Made by a program: the position numbers and the translations under genes. A stretch of 11,334 bases of DNA from JBHIBA01 sp046758845 (lineage in GTDB: Bacteria > UBA8248 > JACPRG01 > G963555815): positions 1 to 11,334 of the forward strand of contig JBHIBA010000139.1 in the NCBI GenBank assembly GCA_046758845.1, read 5' to 3'. The notes under the pieces are model-generated. The model was not told where the DNA came from and made no database searches. It saw only the letters and a program-made list of their open reading frames with translations. Shown here one piece after another: positions 5,533 to 10,621 of the stretch (position 1 is its first letter; each line of letters begins with the position of its first letter).

Positions 5533-5561
5533 TTGTAATCAGACACCCCCTCTGTTAGATT
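5533..5561 (+). promoter_or_regulatory. Candidate promoter of the ferritin-ferredoxin unit
   Basis: TTGTAA (5533-5538, 4 of 6) and an extended -10 TG-T-TAGATT (TG at 5553-5554, box 5556-5561, 4 of 6) are 17 bases apart. It lies in an AT-richer patch 55-83 bases before ATG 5616. TCTGTTA occurs here (5551-5557) and again at 5573-5579, exactly 22 bases on, and an imperfect dyad AGATTGGA/TTCCATCT spans 5558-5576. These could form an operator for redox or iron control, but no known box is recognised. Confidence 0.4.
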
Positions 5562-5615
5562 GGAGGATTCCATCTGTTAAACCTAACTGGAACATCTCAG
5601 GGGAGGGACAGCGAA

Positions 5616-6239
5616 ATGGCGAAAGCGAAGCCGCATGCCGCGGGAAAGGTGAAGGCGGGGGATGTGACGCGGCGCGTGGGCGCCGAGCAGATGGAAGCTC
5701 GGGGCGTCAACGTAAAGCGGTTGGTCGACAAGCTCATTGATGCCGCCGGAGCCGAATTCACAACCTATTATTACTACACCATCCTCCGGATGCATCTGGC
5801 CGGACATGAGGACTACAAGGAGATCTGCGAGGACGCGCGCTTGGAGGACCGGGCCCACTTTGAATTGGTCGCCCCGCGCATCTATGAGCTCGGCGGCGGC
5901 ATCCCCAGGGACATCCGGGAATTCGCCGACCGGGCGTCCTGTCCCGATGCGTATCTGCCGGAAGACCCGAGCGCCGCGAATATCTTACTGGTGCTCCTGG
6001 AGGCGGAGCGCTGCGCCATTCGGACCTGGAACGAGGTCTGCGACCTGACCTTCGGCAAAGACCCCCGGACCTACGACATTGCGCAACGTATCCTCAATGA
6101 AGAGATCGAGCACGAAGCCTGGTTCATCGAGCTCCTGAGCAAGGAGAGAGACGGCGAGATCCGGCCCTCTGGGCACTTCCGCCGCGGCGAGCCCGGTGAG
6201 GCTCCCTACAGCAAGAACCGGCCCTTCTACAATCCGTAG
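5616..6239 (+). CDS. Dps-like (DPSL/thioferritin-type) ferritin
   Basis: A ferritin-like diiron protein of 207 residues. DPSL proteins of archaea and some bacteria form 12-subunit cages that oxidise iron, preferably with hydrogen peroxide, and protect DNA. The four-helix bundle spans about 32-172 with the expected ligands: E47 (AGAEFTTYYYY), E77 with H81 (LEDRAHFE), E131 (LEAERC), and E163/H166 (NEEIEHEAWF). C133 and C142 match the conserved Cys pair near the diiron site that defines thioferritins; the motif YLPEDP (113-118) is also typical. The C-terminal tail SGHFRRGEPGEAPYSKN is common in bacterial members. GGGGAGGG (5600-5607) lies 8 bases before ATG. The [2Fe-2S] ferredoxin starts 16 bases after the stop, suggesting one transcript and possibly electron supply for iron release. 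It acts in the cytoplasm. Confidence 0.92.
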   Translation: MAKAKPHAAGKVKAGDVTRRVGAEQMEARGVNVKRLVDKLIDAAGAEFTTYYYYTILRMHLAGHEDYKEICEDARLEDRAHFELVAPRIYELGGGIPRDIREFADRASCPDAYLPEDPSAANILLVLLEAERCAIRTWNEVCDLTFGKDPRTYDIAQRILNEEIEHEAWFIELLSKERDGEIRPSGHFRRGEPGEAPYSKNRPFYNP

Positions 6240-6255
6240 AGAAAATCGCCGAGAT

Positions 6256-6588
6256 GTGGCAGAGCACTCGGTGGAGCTTGAAACGCCGGAGGGCAAAGTT
6301 CGCCTGAAAGTCCGCGAGGACGAATATCTCCTCGATGCCGGAAGGAAGGCGGGTTGTGGTCTTCCGGCCACCTGCCAACAGGGGTGGTGCATCACTTGTG
6401 CGGGGGTTCTGTTACAGGGCAAGGTAGACCACTCGGACGCCGTTCGGTTTTTCCCCCAGGATGAGGAAGCGGGCTTCGTTTTGCTGTGTAGCGCCAAGCC
6501 CCGCTCGGATCTCAGGATCCGCACTCACCAGTCGGAACCGATGAAGAGACACCGGCTGGCCCACAGGTTGCCGGCGCCCCGGGGGTGA
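6256..6588 (+). CDS. Plant-type [2Fe-2S] ferredoxin
   Basis: A small electron carrier of 110 residues. The cluster ligands are C40, C45, C48 and C78, exactly the C-x4-C-x2-C-x29-C spacing of plant/cyanobacterial-type ferredoxins, in the context LPATCQQGWCITCAG and FVLLCSAKPRSD. An extra Cys (C34) precedes the motif. The beta-grasp start is visible (SVELETPEGKVRLKVREDE YLLDAGRKAG). I choose GTG 6256 (protein starting AEHSVELE), because the GTG at 6196 would overlap the ferritin gene by 44 bases and add an unconserved Arg-rich leader. The Shine-Dalgarno is weak, so translation may be coupled to the ferritin stop 16 bases upstream. The basic C-terminus (MKRHRLAHRLPAPRG) lies outside the domain. 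The partner is unknown: the ferritin is the obvious candidate by position, as Bfd is for bacterioferritin, but that is inference. Confidence 0.9.
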   Translation: MAEHSVELETPEGKVRLKVREDEYLLDAGRKAGCGLPATCQQGWCITCAGVLLQGKVDHSDAVRFFPQDEEAGFVLLCSAKPRSDLRIRTHQSEPMKRHRLAHRLPAPRG

Positions 6589-6640
6589 ACGGAGAGAGCC
6601 ACCTCTTTGTTCCCTCTTCGACACCGAAAGCCAGCTATTG

Positions 6641-6714
6641 ATTCCTGCATTAGGAATGGCCTCTCGACGGCAACGGGCCGGTACAGGGGCCACAGGCCCT
6701 CGCCCGGCTCGGGC
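6641..6714. repeat. Three consecutive short hairpins
   Basis: Hairpin 1 is ATTCCT (6641-6646) with AGGAAT (6652-6657), loop of 5. Hairpin 2 is GGGCC (6687-6691) with GGCCC (6695-6699), loop ACA. Hairpin 3 is GCCCG (6702-6706) with CGGGC (6710-6714), loop GCT. All stems are perfect. They may be part of the 3' end of the ferredoxin transcript or of the repeat cluster. Confidence 0.4.
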
Positions 6715-6723
6715 AGAGCAGAT

Positions 6724-6745
6724 GTAGGAGCGGGGCGGAGCTTGC
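6724..6745 (+). repeat. REP-like GTAGGAGC element
   Basis: GTAGGAGC (6724-6731) starts a segment that can fold as GCGGGGC-GGA-GCTTGC using two G-T pairs. GTAG followed by a hairpin is the layout of REP sequences mobilised by REP-associated tyrosine transposases, and GTAGGAGCG resembles the head of Pseudomonas REPs. The same 8-base word occurs inverted at 6922-6929 and 7348-7355. Similarity rests on a short word, so the assignment is tentative. Confidence 0.35.
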
Positions 6746-6921
6746 ACTGAGCGAAGCCGAAGTGTACCCGCCCGAAAGAAAGATGCGATTGAGAAATCTT
6801 CGGAATTACTCTGGGCTTTCGGCCGTTCCGCTCCCTTGCTGGACGCGCTGCGTTGAGGACCTTCTTTATGCAGCCCCCAATAGCTTATGAACGGTGAGAT
6901 AGTTTCATCGAATCCAGATTT

Positions 6922-6929
6922 GCTCCTAC
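6922..6929 (-). repeat. Inverted copy of the GTAGGAGC word
   Basis: GCTCCTAC on the + strand is the exact inverse of 6724-6731, so the two bound a segment of about 206 bases. No hairpin next to it is as clear as at 7241-7301. Confidence 0.3.
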
Positions 6930-6972
6930 GGGTTCCCCCACTCTCTTTGATTTTCAATAATACATTGATTCC

Positions 6973-7012
6973 CTGACTGCAAAGGGCCAAAAGGCCCCCA
7001 AGTAGCGGTCAG
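6973..7012. repeat. Compound hairpin upstream of the aquaporin remnant
   Basis: Outer stem: CTGACTGC (6973-6980) with GCGGTCAG (7005-7012), 8 pairs including one G-T. Inner stem: GGGCC (6984-6988) with GGCCC (6993-6997) around AAAA. The inner part resembles a decayed copy of the hairpin at 7279-7297 (both have TGCAAAGG before and GGCC arms), and AGCGGTCAG (7004-7012) is the exact inverse of CTGACCGCT at 7301-7309. It ends 7 bases before recognisable aquaporin coding sequence. Confidence 0.5.
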
Positions 7013-7019
7013 AGAAAAT

Positions 7020-7178
7020 GCGTCGATGAACCCCGCCCGGACGTTCGGACCGGCGGTGGCCTCCGGTTTTTGGGCGGCTCACTGGGTATACTGGGTGGGT
7101 CCGATTCTGGGCGGGATTTTGGCCGCGGTGATCTACAAGATCTGCGCCGGCGGAAATTCGGCTGAGTCCGCGACGTAG
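7020..7178 (+). pseudogene. C-terminal remnant of an aquaporin / MIP channel gene
   Basis: The frame from 7020 to the TAG at 7176-7178 reads ASMNPARTFGPAVASG, followed by FWAAHWVYWVGPILGGILAA and a short hydrophilic end. This is the second NPA box and last transmembrane helix of the major intrinsic protein family (water/glycerol channels); SMNPAR-x-FGPA and HWVYWVGP are hallmark strings. A full channel has about 230-250 residues with two NPA boxes. Upstream of Ala-Ser the homology stops abruptly, a stop codon occurs in frame at 6966-6968, and the compound hairpin lies at the break. The ATG at 7026 is the Met of the NPA box and not a real start. This is therefore a 5'-truncated gene, probably left by deletion or by insertion of a repeat element. 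A functional 50-residue peptide is unlikely. Confidence 0.8.
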
Positions 7179-7240
7179 ACCGGCTCTACACGAATCCTGG
7201 CTGGACCGCCAATTGCAAGCCGCTGGTGGGGCGGGCTTGG

Positions 7241-7301
7241 GTAGGCCGGGCATCCTGCCCGGCGGCCCCGCTTGCAAAGGCGGCCAAGATGGCCGCCCTA
7301 C
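7241..7301. repeat. Inverted pair of REP-like hairpins (BIME-like)
   Basis: Arm 1 (7241-7263, + strand) and arm 2 (7279-7301, read on the - strand) are 23-base units that both begin GTAGG and fold into a perfect 8-bp stem with a 3-base loop: GCCGGGCA-TCC-TGCCCGGC (7245-7263) and GGCGGCCA-AGA-TGGCCGCC (7279-7297, + strand reading). They match at 18 of 23 positions. Four of the five differences are two compensatory base-pair swaps and the fifth lies in the loop, so the fold is conserved rather than the sequence. GTAG plus hairpin, paired head to head with a short linker, is the form of REP doublets (BIMEs). No transposase gene is nearby, so this would be a non-autonomous copy. Confidence 0.65.
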
Positions 7302-7347
7302 TGACCGCTTCTCTGTGGCGAGGCCCCAAGGACAGAACCCTTTGGGC

Positions 7348-7355
7348 GCTCCTAC
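7348..7355 (-). repeat. Third GTAGGAGC word, inverted
   Basis: GCTCCTAC reads GTAGGAGC on the - strand, preceded by GGGC on the + strand. It lies 47 bases after the REP-like doublet and 23 bases before the uvrA -10 box. Confidence 0.3.
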
Positions 7356-7377
7356 TGGTATCGGTGGACAGCCCGCT

Positions 7378-7383
7378 TATAAT
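7378..7383 (+). promoter_or_regulatory. uvrA promoter -10 box (TATAAT)
   Basis: A perfect TATAAT lies 50 bases before the uvrA start codon, with a predicted start of transcription near 7390. The -35 region at 17 bases (7355-7360, CTGGTA) is poor and there is no TG extension, so the promoter may need an activator or be weak. No LexA box of the CTGT-N8-ACAG or GAAC-N4-GTTC type was seen around it. Confidence 0.5.
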
Positions 7384-7415
7384 GAAGGGTTAGTTCATCT
7401 CCCAAGATCTACCCC

Positions 7416-7430
7416 ACGGGAAGGACCCGT
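7416..7430 (+). promoter_or_regulatory. uvrA Shine-Dalgarno displayed in a hairpin loop
   Basis: ACGGG (7416-7420) and CCCGT (7426-7430) form a perfect 5-bp stem whose loop is AAGGA (7421-7425), the likely Shine-Dalgarno, 8 bases before ATG 7434. A Shine-Dalgarno in an exposed loop flanked by a stem can tune ribosome entry. GTG 7437 directly after the ATG is a possible alternative start. Confidence 0.5.
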
Positions 7431-7433
7431 CTC

Positions 7434-10256
7434 ATGGTGCAGCGGAACATCGTCATCAAGGGCGCCCGGGAGCATAACTTAAAGAACATCTCCGTCGAGA
7501 TCCCGAGAGACAAGTTCATCGTCATCACCGGGATCAGCGGCTCGGGAAAGTCCTCTCTCGCCTTCGACACCCTCTATGCCGAGGGACAGCGGCGCTATGT
7601 GGAATCCCTCTCGGCCTACGCGCGGCAGTTCCTGGAACAGATGGACAAGCCGGATGTGGACTCCATCGAAGGACTCTCGCCGGCCATCTCCATCGAGCAG
7701 AAGTCGGGCAGCAAGAATCCCCGGTCCACCGTGGGGACGGTCACGGAAATTTACGACCACCTGCGTCTTCTCTACGCGAGGGTGGGTCGGCCGCATTGCT
7801 ACCAGTGCGGAAAGCCCATCGCCTCTCAGACCATCCAGCAGATGGTGGACCAGGCTTTGGCCCTGCCGCCCGAGACGCGGGTGCAGGTCCTGGCCCCCAT
7901 CGTCCGGGGTCGGAAGGGGGAGTATCGCAAAGAGCTGGCCGACATCGCCCGCCGGGGGTTCGTCCGCGCGCGCGTGGACGGCCGGCTGGTGGACCTGTCC
8001 GAGCCGATCCGCCTGAACAAGAACCTCAAGCACGATATCCAGGTGGTGGTTGACCGGCTCGTCATCCGCAAGGGGATGGAGGGCCGTCTCGCCGACTCCC
8101 TGGAGACGGCCCTTCGGCTGACCGACGGTCTGGCCATCCTGGGGGTGGGAGAGGCGGAGGAGATCCTGTTCAGCGAAAAATTCGCCTGTCCGGAATGCGG
8201 GATCGCATTTCCGGAGATGTCGCCGCGGATGTTTTCCTTCAACAGCCCCTACGGCGCGTGCCAGGCGTGTGATGGTCTGGGGTATTTGCCCCGGGTGGAC
8301 CCCGAATTGGTGGTCCCGGAAAAAGACCTCTCTCTCCGGCAAGGGGCGATCCGGCCCTGGGCCGACAAACCCTCGGTGTCTCATCTCCGCGTATCGAAGG
8401 CGTTGGCGGAGCATTACGGGTTCTCTCTGGACACGCCCTTCGCCAGGCTGCCGGCCCGCATCCGCAAGGTCATCCTCGAGGGGTCCGGGAGCGAAGAGAT
8501 CGAGTTTGTCAACGAGTTCGGGAATCGCCGACAACGGTTTCGCGGCCCCTTCGAGGGCGTCCTCGCCCTGCTGGAGCGCCGGTACGAAGAGAGTTCCTCG
8601 CCGGAGGTTGAATCCTATATGACCCTTCAGCCCTGTTCCGCCTGCGGGGGCCATCGGCTCAAACCCGAGAGCCGCGCGGTCCTCGTCGGGGACAAGGGGA
8701 TAGGAAAGGTCGCCTCCTTTTCGGTCAAGGAGGCGAAGCGGTGGTTTGAAAATCTTGAGCTGACGCCCCACGAGCTAAGGATCGCCGAGCGGATCCTCCG
8801 GGAGATCACCGAACGGCTGGAGTTCCTCGCCCGCGTAGGGCTGGATTATCTGACGCTGGACCGGCGGGCATCCACGCTGGCCGGAGGCGAGGCCCAGCGC
8901 ATCCGCCTGGCCACGCAGGTCGGGGCGAGCCTGGTGGGCGTTTTGTATATCCTGGACGAACCGAGCATCGGCCTGCACCAGCGGGACAACCGAAGACTCC
9001 TCGGCACCCTCAAGCGGCTGCGCGATCTGGGCAACACGGTCATCGTTGTGGAGCACGACCAGGAAACGATCCTCTCGGCCGACTTCGTCCTGGACCTGGG
9101 CCCGGACGCGGGGCTTCAGGGGGGGCACGTCGTGGCCCGGGGAAGCCCCGCCGAAGTCATGGCCAACCCCCATTCGCTGACGGGTCAATACCTTTCGGGG
9201 ACGCTTTCCATCCCCGTGCCGGCAGGACGAAAGGTTCCCGATGGGCGCTGCATATCGGTCTTGGGCGCCCAGGAGCATAACTTGAGAAACCTCGACGTGC
9301 ATTTTCCCCTGGGGGTTTTCACTTGCGTCACGGGGGTATCGGGATCGGGAAAGAGCACGCTCGTCAATGAGATCCTCTACAAGGCCCTCGCGCAGAAGCT
9401 CTACCGAAGCACGGAGCGGTCCGGCCGCTGCCGGGCGCTCCAGGGCGTCGAGCACATCGACAAGGTGATTGACATCGATCAGTCCCCCATCGGCCGGACG
9501 CCCCGGAGCAATCCGGCCACGTACACGGGGGTGTTCACCCTCATCCGCGACCTCTTCGCCCTGGTTCCCGAAGCCCGGAAACGGGGGTACAGACCCGGGC
9601 GATTCAGCTTCAACCTGAAAGGGGGACGGTGCGAGGCGTGCCAGGGGGACGGCCTGATCCGGGTGGAGATGCATTTCTTGCCCGACCTTTACGTGACCTG
9701 TCAGGTGTGCAAGGGCAGACGGTTCAACCGTGAGACCCTCGACGTCCGCTATAAGGGCCAATCCATTGCCGACGTCCTGGACATGACCGTGGACCAGGCG
9801 CTCGAGTTCTTCGAGAACGTCCCGAAGGTGCGGGACAAGCTTCAGACCCTGCAGGACGTCGGGCTGGGCTACATCAGGCTGGGGCAATCGGCCACGACGC
9901 TCTCCGGAGGCGAGGCCCAGCGGGTGAAGCTTTCCCGGGAGCTCAGCAAACGGGCCACGGGCCGGACGCTTTACATCCTGGACGAGCCCACCACGGGCCT
10001 TCATTTCTCAGACGTTAAGCGGTTGCTCAGCGTTCTTCACCGGCTGACCGACGCCGGGAACACCGTCGTCGTCATCGAGCACAACCTGGAGGTCATCAAA
10101 ACGGCCGACCACATCATTGACCTGGGTCCGGAAGGGGGCGAGGAGGGCGGAGAGATCGTGGCCGTGGGGACGCCCGAAGAGGTGGCCGAGATCCCTGAAT
10201 CCGACACGGGCAAGTTTCTCGGTCGAATCCTCACAGTACCGGAAGCGGTCGCCTAG
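7434..10256 (+). CDS. uvrA: UvrA, excinuclease ABC subunit A
   Basis: UvrA is the damage-sensing ATPase of nucleotide excision repair. It dimerises, scans DNA with UvrB and loads UvrB at lesions in the cytoplasm. The gene encodes 940 residues, the same as in E. coli, and appears intact. First ABC half: Walker A GISGSGKS (33-40), Cys pair C122/C125 (CYQCG), zinc module C252/C255 (CPECG) and C276/C279 (ACQACDGLG), signature LAGGEAQR (482-489, Ala where Ser is usual), Walker B LYILDEP with D508-E509. Second half: Walker A GVSGSGKS (634-641), SNPATYTGVFT, zinc module C733/C736 (CEACQGDG) and C756/C759 (CQVC), signature LSGGEAQR (823-830), Walker B LYILDEP with D850-E851. It appears to be transcribed alone behind its own -10 box. 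Codon use is strongly GC-rich, which produces long antisense open frames that are not genes. Confidence 0.99.
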   Translation: MVQRNIVIKGAREHNLKNISVEIPRDKFIVITGISGSGKSSLAFDTLYAEGQRRYVESLSAYARQFLEQMDKPDVDSIEGLSPAISIEQKSGSKNPRSTVGTVTEIYDHLRLLYARVGRPHCYQCGKPIASQTIQQMVDQALALPPETRVQVLAPIVRGRKGEYRKELADIARRGFVRARVDGRLVDLSEPIRLNKNLKHDIQVVVDRLVIRKGMEGRLADSLETALRLTDGLAILGVGEAEEILFSEKFACPECGIAFPEMSPRMFSFNSPYGACQACDGLGYLPRVDPELVVPEKDLSLRQGAIRPWADKPSVSHLRVSKALAEHYGFSLDTPFARLPARIRKVILEGSGSEEIEFVNEFGNRRQRFRGPFEGVLALLERRYEESSSPEVESYMTLQPCSACGGHRLKPESRAVLVGDKGIGKVASFSVKEAKRWFENLELTPHELRIAERILREITERLEFLARVGLDYLTLDRRASTLAGGEAQRIRLATQVGASLVGVLYILDEPSIGLHQRDNRRLLGTLKRLRDLGNTVIVVEHDQETILSADFVLDLGPDAGLQGGHVVARGSPAEVMANPHSLTGQYLSGTLSIPVPAGRKVPDGRCISVLGAQEHNLRNLDVHFPLGVFTCVTGVSGSGKSTLVNEILYKALAQKLYRSTERSGRCRALQGVEHIDKVIDIDQSPIGRTPRSNPATYTGVFTLIRDLFALVPEARKRGYRPGRFSFNLKGGRCEACQGDGLIRVEMHFLPDLYVTCQVCKGRRFNRETLDVRYKGQSIADVLDMTVDQALEFFENVPKVRDKLQTLQDVGLGYIRLGQSATTLSGGEAQRVKLSRELSKRATGRTLYILDEPTTGLHFSDVKRLLSVLHRLTDAGNTVVVIEHNLEVIKTADHIIDLGPEGGEEGGEIVAVGTPEEVAEIPESDTGKFLGRILTVPEAVA

Positions 10257-10570
10257 GCGGGCCTTGCGCTCTCACTCCCCTTGCTTCCAAAGCAGCCTCT
10301 GTGGCCTCGCTCTATTGAACTCACCGACCGCGGCGCTGTCGCTCCTTTGACCCTTGATCCCTTACGCCGATGTCACCCTGAGGGAGACCCGTCAGGAAGA
10401 ATGTTGACGGCCTGCGATTCGCTTTGCTAGTGTGGATGTGAATCTACCAGGATGGCGGAGGTCGGCGGTTCGGGGGCCACGGTGCGCGGCCTTTGATCCA
10501 TTTGGGCGGAGAGGGGTGAATCCCTGCTGAAGATCCGTGAATTCTCAAACCCTGGAAATTTTAAGCTCCG
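10257..10570. other. Gene-free interval after uvrA
   Basis: No gene is supported; no frame has both a start signal and a protein-like composition. No clear intrinsic terminator follows uvrA. An inverted repeat, CCGTCA (10389-10394) with TGACGG (10405-10410) and a 10-base loop, overlaps the candidate -35 box below. The rest looks like leader sequence of the next gene. Confidence 0.45.
10404..10433 (+). promoter_or_regulatory. Candidate promoter of the amidinotransferase-like gene
   Basis: TTGACG (10404-10409, 5 of 6) is followed after 18 bases by an extended -10, TGC-TAGTGT (TG at 10425-10426, box 10428-10433, 3 of 6). The -35 overlaps the inverted repeat CCGTCA/TGACGG, which could be an operator. 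The leader to GTG 10622 would be about 180 bases. Confidence 0.35.
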
Positions 10571-10621
10571 AGAGGGAGCGATGAAAAATTCAGGACTCAC
10601 AACGGCGGTGGAGGCGACCCG
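10571..10621 (+). promoter_or_regulatory. Two competing translation starts before the amidinotransferase-like gene
   Basis: AGAGGGAG (10571-10578) sits 2 bases before ATG 10581, and GGAGG (10610-10614) sits 7 bases before GTG 10622. Only the GTG is in frame with the conserved protein. The ATG opens a different frame (MKNSGLTTAV...) that overlaps the gene and shows no protein-like features beyond the start. GGAGG with optimal spacing supports GTG 10622. The ATG may be a leader-peptide start, a decoy, or a sign of a missing or extra base in the sequence. Confidence 0.6.

Larger units (their letters stand above)
6589..7433. other. 845-base non-coding repeat cluster before uvrA
   Basis: No intact gene lies here. 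The interval is dense in short hairpins, GTAGG-headed REP-like words on both strands, a compound hairpin and an aquaporin gene remnant. The AT content rises around 6780-6970 compared with the flanking genes. The last part holds the uvrA promoter and leader. The pieces are listed separately. Confidence 0.6.

Noticed and set aside
6412..6990. Minus-strand open frame (192 codons) from the ferredoxin gene into the repeat cluster
   Set aside because: Half of it is antisense to the ferredoxin and the rest crosses hairpins and repeat words; no transposase or other motif is visible.
6641..7309. CRISPR array
   Set aside because: The repeats are inverted hairpins of varying sequence and spacing, not regularly spaced direct repeats, and no cas gene is present.
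7340..7433. SOS (LexA) operator upstream of uvrA
   Set aside because: uvrA is often LexA-controlled, so I looked for CTGT-N8-ACAG and GAAC-N4-GTTC dyads, but neither is present.
7479..10004. Two very long minus-strand open frames (about 430 and 409 codons) inside uvrA
   Set aside because: They are antisense to the intact uvrA and result from its GC-rich third codon positions; they show no protein family features.
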